From Massilia sp. NR 4-1 (GTDB lineage: Bacteria; Pseudomonadota; Gammaproteobacteria; Burkholderiales; Burkholderiaceae_D): DNA of 64,000 bases. Of the stretch, positions 1 to 7,796 are shown piece after piece (within the stretch, counting starts at the first letter, position 1; the number at the start of each line of letters is the position of its first letter). A program made the position numbers and the translations under genes. The notes beneath the pieces were generated by a model, which saw nothing but the letters and a program-made list of their open reading frames with translations, was not told where the DNA came from and made no database searches. The stretch covers positions 3,782,001-3,846,000 of the forward strand of contig NZ_CP012201.1 of assembly GCF_001191005.1 (NCBI RefSeq). Reading direction: 5' to 3'.

Positions 1-485
1 TCGACTTCGGTGCTGGCTTTTTTGACCTGCACCACCAGCGTGGCGTCGCGCTCGGCAATCTTCTCGGCGATGACTTTCGGCACCAGCTCATAATTCTCGC
101 CAAGGCAGACGATGGCCAGGCGGCCCGCGATCAGATGGGCCTGCACTTCGGCCGATACGTGGATGCGTTCGATCTTGGTGCCATAGGTGAAGTTGTAGGC
201 GATATCGCCCTTGCCCTTGTTCTGGCGGTTCTTTTCCACCATCTGCACAATCTGCGCCATGATGGCCTTCTGGTTGGCGGCGGCGTCGCGCTGGGCGTTC
301 ATTTCGCGCGCGCGCTCGGCGTTCTTGCGCTGCATTTCCTGGGCCGCCAGGCGCGCTTCGTCCACGCTCTGGGTGCCGGTCTGGCGCTCGACCTTGCGCT
401 GCTTGGTCTTGTCCTGGTTGATCTTCTGGGCTTTTTTCTTGTCGGCCAGGCCAGCCTTCATTAGCTGCTCTTGCAGGGAAACCAT
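1..485 (-). CDS. DUF2058 family protein (YaiL-like), 3' end cut by window edge
   Basis: The first 161 codons are present and the C-terminus lies beyond base 1. The protein begins MVSLQEQLMKAGLADKKKAQ, then a long Lys/Arg/Glu/Gln-rich, probably coiled-coil stretch (about residues 15-80). A compact domain follows with the motif YNFTYGTKIERIHV (about 97-110) and LAIVCLGENYELVP. This arrangement is typical of the DUF2058 (YaiL) family, small basic cytosolic proteins of unknown function. The ATG at 483-485 fits the conserved N-terminus. Transcription runs out of the window, and the upstream neighbour is divergent. I am confident of the family; no function can be given. Confidence 0.85.
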   Translation of the reverse strand, partial: MVSLQEQLMKAGLADKKKAQKINQDKTKQRKVERQTGTQSVDEARLAAQEMQRKNAERAREMNAQRDAAANQKAIMAQIVQMVEKNRQNKGKGDIAYNFTYGTKIERIHVSAEVQAHLIAGRLAIVCLGENYELVPKVIAEKIAERDATLVVQVKKASTEV

Positions 486-664
486 GTCTCTTACTCCGTG
501 TGGGGAAAGCGCCAGCGATGGCGCAAAAGCGCAAGCATAGCAAACCCGGCCAGCGCGGCGAACCTTCACATCATCTAAAGATTGCCGGATTGACATTCCA
601 AACCACGCAATTACACTGCATCGACCAAGCGGCTACAGCCTTCCCATCCTACCGGAGCACGGCA

Positions 665-1366
665 ATGCATAAAGCGATCGAGCGTGGTTTGCGCACTTAC
701 TTTTATCTCGGCATGGGCCTGCTGGTGCTGGCCGTCGTGCTGCTCGGCTTCCTGCCGCGGCTGGACAAGGGGCTGCTTCACCCCGAGTTGCCGCCGCCCT
801 TCATTCTTTACATTCACTCGGCCGTGTTCAGCGCCTGGGTCATCATCCTGATCGCCCAATCGCTGCTGGCGCGCAGCGCCAATGTGCGCCTGCACCGGCG
901 CCTGGGCTGGAGCGGGGTGGCGGTGGGCGCGGCACTGCCCTTCCTCGGCATTGCCACCGCCCTCGTCATGCAGAAGTGGCGCGCGGCGCAGGGGCCGGAA
1001 AATCCCGCCTTCCTCGCCGTCTCCTTCAACGATATGCTCAGCTTTGGCCTCACCTTCGCGCTGGCCGTCTACTGGCGCAAGCGCATCGAATACCACCGCC
1101 GCCTGATGGTGATGGCGACCTGCTGCCTGACCGTGGCCGCCATCGCGCGTTTCCCGGCGGGCTGGGTGCCGGCCGGCTGGTGGTATGCCGGTGTCGACCT
1201 GCTCATCATCCTCGGCGTGGCGCGCGACTGGCTGGTGCAAAAGCGCGTGCACGAAGTCTACCGCTACGGCTTGCCCTGCCTGGTCGTGGGCCAGCTGGCA
1301 GCCATGTACCTATTCCTGCAAGCACCGCCAGCCTGGATGAGCTTTACCAGCAGCCTGGTGGCCTAG
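665..1366 (+). CDS. Seven-helix membrane protein, DUF2306-like
   Basis: A 233-residue integral inner-membrane protein with about seven hydrophobic segments, for example around residues 13-30, 45-68, 78-98, 118-132, 146-166, 178-194 and 206-223. Conserved-looking histidines sit near membrane borders (YIHSAVF, RLHRRLG, EYHRRLM), as in DUF2306/b561-like haem or quinone membrane proteins; that assignment is tentative. An upstream in-frame extension exists, but the ATG at 665 (MHKAIERGLR) is the natural start for a membrane protein. Its TAG stop shares the palindrome CTAG with the stop of the convergent GNAT gene. Substrate unknown. Confidence 0.75.
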   Translation: MHKAIERGLRTYFYLGMGLLVLAVVLLGFLPRLDKGLLHPELPPPFILYIHSAVFSAWVIILIAQSLLARSANVRLHRRLGWSGVAVGAALPFLGIATALVMQKWRAAQGPENPAFLAVSFNDMLSFGLTFALAVYWRKRIEYHRRLMVMATCCLTVAAIARFPAGWVPAGWWYAGVDLLIILGVARDWLVQKRVHEVYRYGLPCLVVGQLAAMYLFLQAPPAWMSFTSSLVA

Positions 1367-2214
1367 CCGAGTTCCATGCTGGCGATGCCGTACTGCAGCG
1401 CCAGCTCCAGCGGCGGTTCCGCGCCGGCATACATGCGCGCCGCCTCGAACACCGGCTGCAACCGGTGGCGCGCCGCCAGCGCCACGGCGGCAGGATTGGC
1501 TTCCGGCACGTCGATAAAGATCGGCATCTCCGGCGCCACCTGGCCTTGCAGCGCGAGGAAGAGCTGCTCGGCCAGCTCGGGCGTGTCGGCGAACAGCGGC
1601 GCGATCTTGTAGCCGTTGCGGCAGGGACGCAGCACCGCATAGCCGCGCAATCCCTGCGGGCCGAAACTGCCGACCGCCTTGTGCTGCGGCTGGCTCAGCC
1701 AGGCTTGCAGGAAGCGCTGGCGTTCCCCGCCAAAGCAGGCACGGTCGTAGCGGCTGACCGCTGCCAGGTCTTGTGCCGACAGGCGCACAATGTCTTCGGC
1801 CGCCAGCGCTTCGCCGCTGCCGCGTCCTTCATGGCGCACATGGCGGTAGGCGGCGCGAAAGCCCGAGCGCGCATAATTGCCCTGCTGCGCCACCACGCCA
1901 TCGAGGCCGATATTGCAGCCATCGAGCCGCGCCATGGCGGCCTGCCACAGCGCCAGCCCATGGCCCAGGCCGCGATAGGCGGGCTGGACAATATACAGGC
2001 CGATAAAGCCGAAATTGCCGCCATAGCGCACGCAGGAAATGCCGGCCACGGCTTCGCCGCGCAGCTCGCCGATCAGGAAGCCGCCCGTGTCGGCCGCGTG
2101 GAAACAGGCGGCATCGTGCAGGCCGGGATTCCAGCCTTCGGCGGCGGCCCAGCCCAGCACGATGTCCAGCTCGGACGCCTCGATTTGCCGGATATTCAGG
2201 GATTTTTCCAGCAT
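1363..2214 (-). CDS. GNAT family N-acetyltransferase with YitH-like C-terminal domain
   Basis: A 283-residue cytosolic acyl-CoA-dependent transferase. The N-terminal half is a GNAT fold: IRQIEASELDIVLGWAAAEG at the start, then FIGLYIVQPAYRGLGHGLAL (about residues 71-90), whose R-G-x-G-H-G is the acetyl-CoA pyrophosphate loop. The C-terminal half (about 140-283) resembles the second domain of YitH/HolE-type GNAT proteins. The start at 2214 (MLEKSLNIRQ) is chosen because GGAGG lies 7 bases upstream; the ATG four codons earlier has no usable ribosome site. Divergent from the NTF2-like gene. Substrate cannot be predicted. Confidence 0.85.
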   Translation of the reverse strand: MLEKSLNIRQIEASELDIVLGWAAAEGWNPGLHDAACFHAADTGGFLIGELRGEAVAGISCVRYGGNFGFIGLYIVQPAYRGLGHGLALWQAAMARLDGCNIGLDGVVAQQGNYARSGFRAAYRHVRHEGRGSGEALAAEDIVRLSAQDLAAVSRYDRACFGGERQRFLQAWLSQPQHKAVGSFGPQGLRGYAVLRPCRNGYKIAPLFADTPELAEQLFLALQGQVAPEMPIFIDVPEANPAAVALAARHRLQPVFEAARMYAGAEPPLELALQYGIASMELG

Positions 2215-2333
2215 GAAGTCCTCCATTCCTCATCACAAGAAAAGTGGCTTGCAATCTGCTTGACATCGCCTGCCGCCGTATTAGGCTGAGTTGACCGGCT
2301 GGCGTCGGCTGGCCGGCCTACAGGAGGGATGCC

Positions 2334-2777
2334 ATGAACATACAAGAAAATAAAAAACTGGTAATGGAAGGCTACCAGTTATTTCAAGCCGGCGATATCC
2401 GCGCCCTGCTCAACCGCTATCACGACGATGCGGAATGGGTCGGGCCGGAATCCGACTACCTGCCCTTTGCCGGCTGCTTCCACGGCAAGCAGGGCATTGC
2501 GCAGTTCTTCATGAAGCTCGACGCCACCGTGCAGGCACTGCGCTTCGAGCCGAAAGAAATCATCTCCGAGGGCGACACCGTGGTCGTCATGGGAGAATCG
2601 AGCTGGCTGGCCAAATCGACCGGCATCAGCTACGACAATCCCTGGGTCCATGTGTTCAAAATCCGCGACGGCAAAGTAGCCCGCTTCCAAGGCTATTGGG
2701 ACACCTCGCCGGCCGAGCACGCCCTGCATCCGGCCATGACCGGGGAACAGGCCGGGGCCAAGCCGCTGCATCACTAA
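2334..2777 (+). CDS. SnoaL/NTF2-like small protein
   Basis: A 147-residue protein of the NTF2/SnoaL cone fold: an N-terminal helix (NKKLVMEGYQLFQAGDIRAL) followed by the typical LNRYHDDAEWVGPES, an insertion around FHGKQGIAQFF, and closing strands DNPWVHVFKIRDGKVARFQG. Such proteins are small-molecule isomerases, cyclases or ligand binders, and specificity is not readable here. A strong AGGAGG lies 8 bases before the ATG. It stands alone between the divergent GNAT gene and the convergent TetR gene. Confidence 0.85.
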   Translation: MNIQENKKLVMEGYQLFQAGDIRALLNRYHDDAEWVGPESDYLPFAGCFHGKQGIAQFFMKLDATVQALRFEPKEIISEGDTVVVMGESSWLAKSTGISYDNPWVHVFKIRDGKVARFQGYWDTSPAEHALHPAMTGEQAGAKPLHH

Positions 2778-2805
2778 GCCACCAGCACAGGCCCGGCGCA
2801 ACGCA

Positions 2806-3477
2806 TCAGGCGGCGCCGGGCATTCCCCTCGGGCCGCACTGCAAGGGCGCCATAAAGCCATGCAGCAGATGGGCCATCAACTCGTCCTCCGGGAAGGCGG
2901 GCGCCACATGCCATAGCGATTGCGGGTCCAGCATATACACCTCGATGGCGCAGGCCAGTTGCAGCACGCCAAAACGCAGCGCCGCCGCCGGCGCGGGGTG
3001 GCCGATTTCCCCTTCATGGCGCAGCAGCAGCTCGACGATGCACTCGACATTCGCGCGCAGCAGACGGCGCGCCTCGGCCACGAAAACGTGGTCGCTATCG
3101 CTCTCGATAAAGCGGTTCAGCGCGCGCAGCAGTTGCGGGTGCTGGCGGTATTGCGCGAACAGCAGCGCCAGCAGCTCGCGCGCCGTGGCCGCCAGGGTGG
3201 CGCCCGGCATCAGCCGCGCCAGCTCGGCGCGGCGATTCTCATTGCTCTGGTCCAGCACGTGTAGAAAGGCAGCGCGCAGCAAGGCATTCTTGTCGGCATA
3301 GCGGCGGTAGACGCTGGCCGGGGCCACGCCCGCCAGCGCGGCGATGCGGGGGATCACGGCGCCATCGAGTCCGGCTTCGTCGAGCACGGCGATGGCCGCT
3401 TCCAGCAGGCGGGTGGCGGTGGCGCGGCTACGCTCCTGGCGGGCGGCGGGGATGGGGATTTCTTTGGGCATGGCCAA
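2806..3477 (-). CDS. TetR/AcrR family transcriptional regulator
   Basis: A 223-residue repressor-type regulator. The N-terminal helix-turn-helix (about residues 12-58) reads ATATRLLEAAIAVLDEAGLD then IPRIAALAGVAPASVYRRYA, the classic TetR pattern ending in Y-x-x-Y/F. The remainder is an all-helical ligand-binding and dimerisation domain without a recognisable ligand signature. It is divergent from the CPBP protease gene, and the 64-base gap between the two start codons holds a 28-base imperfect palindrome, so autoregulation plus control of the protease gene is the simplest inference. The start could also be the in-frame ATG two codons downstream. Confidence 0.92.
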   Translation of the reverse strand: MAMPKEIPIPAARQERSRATATRLLEAAIAVLDEAGLDGAVIPRIAALAGVAPASVYRRYADKNALLRAAFLHVLDQSNENRRAELARLMPGATLAATARELLALLFAQYRQHPQLLRALNRFIESDSDHVFVAEARRLLRANVECIVELLLRHEGEIGHPAPAAALRFGVLQLACAIEVYMLDPQSLWHVAPAFPEDELMAHLLHGFMAPLQCGPRGMPGAA

Positions 3478-3499
3478 GTATAGACTTTTTTTTCATTTA

Positions 3500-3527
3500 T
3501 ATGCGAAAGTGAATTCACATTCACATA
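3500..3527. promoter_or_regulatory. Probable TetR operator
   Basis: A 28-base inverted repeat centred between 3513 and 3514. The left half TATGCGAAAGTGAA and the reverse complement of the right half TATGTGAATGTGAA agree at 12 of 14 positions, and the core GTGAATTCAC (3509-3518) is a perfect palindrome. It lies between the divergent tetR start (3477) and CPBP start (3542), where a TetR dimer would block both promoters. The palindrome is seen directly; the function is inferred from position. Confidence 0.7.
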
Positions 3528-3541
3528 CAAAGAAAGCTGCC

Positions 3542-4348
3542 ATGAATCTTGCCGAGTTCGCGCCCGCGCTTTTGCAGTGGGCCTTCGTGATTGCCGTGCT
3601 GGTGCTGGCGGCTTGGGAACAGCCGGGCGCGCGCCGCCTGAAACGCTTCAGCAGCTCGGCGGCGCGCCTGGCCGTGGCGCGGTGCGGCATCGTCATGTGG
3701 TGGCTGCTGGCGCTGGCGGCGCTGGCCCTGGCCTGGCCGCTCGACCTGTTCCACCTGCCGCCGGTGCGCAGCGGCCTGGGCTGGTTATGGGACAGTCCCT
3801 GGGCGCGCGCACTGGCCGCCGCCGTCCTGCTGCTGTATTTCGGGCTGGCGCTGGCGCCCGCCCTGCAATGCCGCGTCCACCCGCGCCTGCGGCTGAAATA
3901 TGCGTCAGCGGTGGACTATCTGCACTTCCTGCTGCCCGTCTCGCCCCAGGAACGGCGCTGGTGGCTGCTACTCAGCCTGACTGCCGGGGTGTGCGAGGAA
4001 CTGATGTTCCGCGGCTTCCTGCTGCACTTTCTGACGGGGCAGATGGCAGGCGGCCTGTCCCTGAATCTGGCGGGCGCCTGGCTGTTGATCTCGCTGGCGT
4101 TCGGCCTCGGCCACTCGTACCAGGGCGTGGCGGGCGTGCTGCGCACTACGCTGGCGGGACTGATGTTCGGGTTGCTGACCCTGCTCTCTGGCAGCCTGCT
4201 GCTGCCCATGCTGCTGCACGTGCTGATCGATGCGGCCGTGCTGTGGATCTATCATCCGCAGCAGGACCATCCCCAGGCGGCGGCACGCCTGATTGCAGGC
4301 TGCGACCCACGCCAGGCCCACGCGCCCGGGGAAAAGCCGGCCGCTTAA
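3542..4348 (+). CDS. CPBP family intramembrane metalloprotease (CAAX/bacteriocin-processing type)
   Basis: A 268-residue polytopic membrane protein with the full CPBP/Abi catalytic signature: EELMFRG (E152, E153, R157), then FGLGHSYQG (His191) and LLHVLIDA (His226). These Glu and His residues are the active-site set of Rce1-like glutamate proteases. Bacterial members process prenylated-like or peptide substrates or act in bacteriocin immunity; the target here is unknown. The ATG at 3542 follows AAAGCTGCC without a strong ribosome site, but upstream extensions would run through the palindromic operator. Probably controlled by the divergent TetR protein. Confidence 0.88.
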   Translation: MNLAEFAPALLQWAFVIAVLVLAAWEQPGARRLKRFSSSAARLAVARCGIVMWWLLALAALALAWPLDLFHLPPVRSGLGWLWDSPWARALAAAVLLLYFGLALAPALQCRVHPRLRLKYASAVDYLHFLLPVSPQERRWWLLLSLTAGVCEELMFRGFLLHFLTGQMAGGLSLNLAGAWLLISLAFGLGHSYQGVAGVLRTTLAGLMFGLLTLLSGSLLLPMLLHVLIDAAVLWIYHPQQDHPQAAARLIAGCDPRQAHAPGEKPAA

Positions 4349-4425
4349 GCGCAAGACTCGTTGCTGTTGCATTGGCAAGAAATTGGTCTATGATTGGTAC
4401 ACACAGTCAAAGCCATGGAGACCGC

Positions 4426-5640
4426 ATGTTCGCTGCCCGCTCCTGCCTCGCCCTTGCGCTGATGCTGGCCCTGCACGCCAGCGCCGCCGACCTGCCTCCC
4501 AGGCTGCAACAATGGCCGGTAGCCAGCAGCGATCCCGCCCACGACGACTTCCGCGACCTGCAGCCCTTCGCCGATGCCGTCGGCAATGCGCGCATCGTCG
4601 GCCTGGGCGAACAAAACCATGGCGGACGCGGCGAATTCCAGCTGAAACTGCGCCTGCTGCGCTTTCTGCATGAGCGCCTCGGCTTCGACGTGCTGATCCT
4701 GGAGAGCGGCTTCTTCGACGTCGGCCAGATCGTGCGGCGCATGGAGCAGGGCGAGAAGCTGGACGATATGGCGCCCGGCAATATCTTCTTCATGTACGCC
4801 AACAGTGCCGAAGGGCGCGCCGTGCTGCAATATGTGCAGCAGCAAAAAACCGGCGGCAAGCCGCTTGCCCTGGCCGGCTTCGACAGCCAGCACAGCGGCC
4901 TGCTGTCGCAAACCGAACTGCTCAAGCAGCTGCAAGCCTTCCTGCAGAAAAGCCAGCCGGCGCTGGCCAGCGGTCAGGACTGGGACGCGTATGCCCAGGC
5001 CGCCCAGCCCCTGTTCGCCATGCAGCGCGCGGCGCCCCCGGCCGGCATCCAGGCCGGCTTCCAGCGCCACAATGCCGCATTGAACAGCGCCCTGTGCGCC
5101 TCCAGCGAAGCGGCCATCCACAGCGCCGGATGGTGGTGCCAGGTGGTGAAAAGCGTGCAGGCGCAAGCCACCACCTACTGGAGCGATAATATGAACTACC
5201 AGCGCGACAACCAGATGGGCGATAACGCCATCTGGCTGGCCGAGCGCCTTTTCCCCGGCAAGAAAGCGGTCGTGTGGGGCCACACCTTCCACATCGCGCG
5301 CGGCTTCGAACCGGCGCCCGGGATTCTGCAATCGGGTGAAGTCATGCACCGCCGCTGGGGCGCGCAATACAAGGCCGTGCAATTCAGCACCGCCGAAGGC
5401 AGGTTCCTCGACTACACCAATATGCAGATCGGCCGCGTGCCCCAACCCGAGCGTGGCAGCCTCGAATACCAGCTGGCGCGCAGCGCCAGCGCACCCATCG
5501 TCGGCGTGACCAGCAGCAGCGTCGTCGACCTGCCCCAGTTCACCTTCGACTATGCCACCCAGCCGCTGGGCAAGCTCGGGCAGCACTGGGACGTGCTGTT
5601 CTTCGCGCGCGACATCGGCCCCGTCAAAATGAGCCGCTGA
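4426..5640 (+). CDS. Exported erythromycin esterase family protein
   Basis: A 404-residue protein with an N-terminal signal peptide (MFAARSCLALALMLALHASA, cleavage near residue 20-21). The mature part begins the erythromycin-esterase fold: RIVGLGEQNHGGRGEF (about residues 56-71) carries the Glu and His of the GxGExxHG motif, followed by LILESGFFD and, near residue 285, WGHTFHIARG. The family includes EreA/EreB macrolide esterases and many uncharacterised periplasmic hydrolases, so macrolide resistance should not be assumed. GGAG lies 5 bases before the chosen ATG; an in-frame ATG 12 codons upstream is less likely. Its stop is 8 bases from that of the convergent DUF411 gene. Confidence 0.88.
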   Translation: MFAARSCLALALMLALHASAADLPPRLQQWPVASSDPAHDDFRDLQPFADAVGNARIVGLGEQNHGGRGEFQLKLRLLRFLHERLGFDVLILESGFFDVGQIVRRMEQGEKLDDMAPGNIFFMYANSAEGRAVLQYVQQQKTGGKPLALAGFDSQHSGLLSQTELLKQLQAFLQKSQPALASGQDWDAYAQAAQPLFAMQRAAPPAGIQAGFQRHNAALNSALCASSEAAIHSAGWWCQVVKSVQAQATTYWSDNMNYQRDNQMGDNAIWLAERLFPGKKAVVWGHTFHIARGFEPAPGILQSGEVMHRRWGAQYKAVQFSTAEGRFLDYTNMQIGRVPQPERGSLEYQLARSASAPIVGVTSSSVVDLPQFTFDYATQPLGKLGQHWDVLFFARDIGPVKMSR

Positions 5641-5648
5641 AACGCCGC

Positions 5649-6116
5649 TTAGGCCACGCTGCGGAAGACCGTGCTGGCGCCGTCCTTACGCACCAGCAGC
5701 ACATCATACTTATCGCGCCGGCCGCCATAGGCCGGACCATCCATGCCGGGCGAACCGACCGGCATGCCCGGCACCGCCAGGCCCAGCGCCGCCGGCTTGG
5801 TCTGCAGCAGCCGCAGCACATCGCTGGCCGGCACATGGCCCTCGACCACATAGCCGCCCACCAGCGCCGTGTGGCAGGAACCGTAGCGCGGCGCCAGGCC
5901 GAGACGGGCGCGCGCCGCCTCATTGCCCTCCTGATACACCTTCGCCTTGAAGCCGTTCTGCTCCATATGCGCGATCCAATCCTGGCAGCAGCCGCAGCGC
6001 GGATCCTTCCACACCTCGAACGCCACCGGCGCCTTCGCCGCCCGCGCCAAAGGCAAAGCCGCCAATGCCGCCAAACCGGCGCCCCGCAGCATCCAATCCC
6101 GTCGCGACCAAGCCAT
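5649..6116 (-). CDS. DUF411 metal-binding-like exported protein
   Basis: A 155-residue protein. An N-terminal twin-arginine-like export signal (SRRDWMLRGAGLAALAA) precedes the DUF411 domain, which starts VEFEVWKDP-like (here AFEVWKDPRCGCCQDW, cysteines at about 41, 43 and 44). It continues with GSCHTALVGGYVVEGHVP, the conserved C-H-T and G-H-V-P motifs. DUF411 proteins are thioredoxin-like and often sit beside copper-resistance genes; copper binding by CGCC plus CH is plausible, but no other copper gene is adjacent here. GGAGG lies 6 bases before the chosen ATG, which is preferred over the ATG ten codons upstream. Confidence 0.88.
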   Translation of the reverse strand: MAWSRRDWMLRGAGLAALAALPLARAAKAPVAFEVWKDPRCGCCQDWIAHMEQNGFKAKVYQEGNEAARARLGLAPRYGSCHTALVGGYVVEGHVPASDVLRLLQTKPAALGLAVPGMPVGSPGMDGPAYGGRRDKYDVLLVRKDGASTVFRSVA

Positions 6117-6188
6117 ACCGCCTCCATTCCAAAGCAAAAAATTCATCTTACTTCAAGCCTACCGCCCCATCCTTTGATCTGCCTTAAG

Positions 6189-6240
6189 CAATGTCCCCCC
6201 TGGTGCCAGGCGGGGCCGCCCGACACCAGGGGGGACATTG
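6189..6240. repeat. GC-rich palindromic intergenic repeat, copy 1
   Basis: Inverted repeat with 19-base arms at 6189-6207 and 6222-6240 (CAATGTCCCCCCTGGTG on the left) matching at 18 of 19 positions, around a GC-rich loop. It lies just past the stop of the small exported protein gene at 6264. Very similar structures occur at 42767-42817 and, degenerate, at 36008-36044. It may act as a terminator or be a REP-like element. Confidence 0.75.
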
Positions 6241-6263
6241 TTTGATTTGGCGCAAACGGAAGG

Positions 6264-6599
6264 CTATTTGTCGCGACGGCCTAGGCATTCCTGGCGCAGC
6301 TCGTCGGGCGGCATTGCCGCAACTTGTTGCCGCATTTTATCCAGGGTTTTCAAAAACTTGGGGTCGGCTTTCAGCTTGGCATAGGCGGCTGGGTCTTCGG
6401 CCGTCAGCATGTCCAGCTGTGCCTGGATGCGTGCGGCTTGCTCCGGGTACTTTTCTGCGCAAACCTGGGTAAATGCAATGATTAGGGGATAGAAGGGATT
6501 CGGCCCGCACTTTTCGGCTCCGGGCGGACATTGGGTCGTGGCCAAGGCGCTTTGCAGCGCGAAAAGAAGGGGCAATGCCAGCAGTATTTTGGATTTCAT
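6264..6599 (-). CDS. Small exported cysteine-containing protein, unknown function
   Basis: A 111-residue protein with a clear signal peptide (MKSKILLALPLLFALQSALA, cleavage after about residue 20). The mature part is small and largely helical, with cysteines near positions 24, 31, 47 and 105, enough for two disulfide bonds in the periplasm. No family is recognised. It is monocistronic; the palindromic repeat at 6189-6240 follows it and could terminate its transcript. Confidence 0.65.
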   Translation of the reverse strand: MKSKILLALPLLFALQSALATTQCPPGAEKCGPNPFYPLIIAFTQVCAEKYPEQAARIQAQLDMLTAEDPAAYAKLKADPKFLKTLDKMRQQVAAMPPDELRQECLGRRDK

Positions 6600-6795
6600 G
6601 GATTCTTCACAACAATAAAAATAGTGTGGACCAGATTCTAGTGCAAGGCACGCAATACGCGGCGGCCTGTTGCGCGCGCCGCCTCCCTCGATCGAGGTAG
6701 GATGGTTTCACTCTTCCGGCCGATTCCAGTCGTCCTGCGCGTGGCTATTCTGAGCGCAGCTAGCGCTACTCCCTTCAACTCGTAGAAAGATAAAA

Positions 6796-7782
6796 ATGAC
6801 TGACTCGAATCAGCCAGTGGACAGCCGCCGCCGCAACGTTCTGATGGGCGCGGCGGCGGGGGCCGCCGTTGCCGTCAGCACGCCGTTCGCGGCCAGCGCC
6901 GCACCGGCCGCCAAGGCCAAGACTTCCGCCAACCTGAAAGGATCACAACATATGGGCACCATCACCACCCGCGACGGCGTTGAACTGTATTACAAGGATT
7001 GGGGGCCGCGTAATGGCCAGCCCATCGTCTTCAGCCACGGCTGGCCGCTGAATTCTGACAGCTGGGAATCGCAGATGATCTTCCTGGCGAGCCAGGGTTA
7101 TCGCTGCATCGCGCACGACCGCCGTGGCCACGGCCGTTCCAGCCAGCCTTGGGATGGCAACGATATGGACCACTACGCCGACGACCTGGCCCAGGTGATC
7201 GAGCATCTGGATCTGAAAAACGCGGTGCTGTTCGGCTTCTCCACCGGCGGCGGTGAGGTGGTGCGCTATATCGGCCGCCATGGCAGCAAGCGCGTGGCGA
7301 AGGCCGGTCTGATCTCGGCCGTGCCGCCACAGATGCTGAAAACGGCGAACAATCCGGGCGGCCTGCCGATGTCGGTGTTCGACGGCATCCGCGCCGGTTC
7401 GCTGGCCGACCGCGCCCAGCTCTATCTGGATATCGCCGGCGGCCCCTTCTTCGGCTTCAACCGTCCCGGCGCGAAAGTGTCGCAGGGCCTGATCAACTCC
7501 TGGTGGGCACAAGGCATGCAAGCCGGCCATAAAAACACCTTCGACTGCATCAAGGCTTTCTCGGAAACCGACTTCACCGAAGACCTGAAAAAGATCGACG
7601 TACCGACCCTGATCGTGCATGGCGACGATGACCAGATCGTGCCGATCGACGCCGCCGGCCGCGCCGCCGCCAAGCTGGTGAAGAATGCCACCCTGCTGGT
7701 CTACCCAGGCGCGCCGCACGGCCTGACCGACACCCACAAGGACAAGCTGAACGCCGATATGCTGGCTTTTATCAAGAACTGA
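6796..7782 (+). CDS. Tat-exported alpha/beta hydrolase (non-haem chloroperoxidase-like)
   Basis: A 328-residue protein. Residues 1-50 form a twin-arginine signal (SRRRNVLMG followed by an Ala-rich hydrophobic stretch). The catalytic domain begins at MGTITTRDGVELYYKDWG (Met53), the usual N-terminus of cofactor-free haloperoxidase/esterase enzymes. The triad is visible: Ser149 in GFSTGGG, an Asp in HGDDDQIVP (about 276) and His in PGAPHGL (about 309). An AAAGGA sequence lies before the internal ATG at 6952, so a second cytosolic form is possible. First gene of the 6.8-9.9 kb train, 14 bases before catalase. Esterase or perhydrolase activity is likelier than true halogenation. Confidence 0.9.
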   Translation: MTDSNQPVDSRRRNVLMGAAAGAAVAVSTPFAASAAPAAKAKTSANLKGSQHMGTITTRDGVELYYKDWGPRNGQPIVFSHGWPLNSDSWESQMIFLASQGYRCIAHDRRGHGRSSQPWDGNDMDHYADDLAQVIEHLDLKNAVLFGFSTGGGEVVRYIGRHGSKRVAKAGLISAVPPQMLKTANNPGGLPMSVFDGIRAGSLADRAQLYLDIAGGPFFGFNRPGAKVSQGLINSWWAQGMQAGHKNTFDCIKAFSETDFTEDLKKIDVPTLIVHGDDDQIVPIDAAGRAAAKLVKNATLLVYPGAPHGLTDTHKDKLNADMLAFIKN

Positions 7783-7796
7783 GCAAGGCCTAAGCA

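Noticed and set aside
1363..1366. Overlapping stop codons of convergent genes (1363-1366, 13478-13481, 22065-22070) as a special signal
   Set aside because: Compact genomes often give such short overlaps; no further structure supports a function.
2260..2287. Perfect TTGACA upstream of the SnoaL-like gene as a promoter
   Set aside because: No acceptable -10 hexamer at 16-18 bases; only weak TAGGCT is found.
4426..5640. Macrolide-resistance determinant
   Set aside because: The family is broad and the protein is exported, with no mobile element or other resistance gene nearby.
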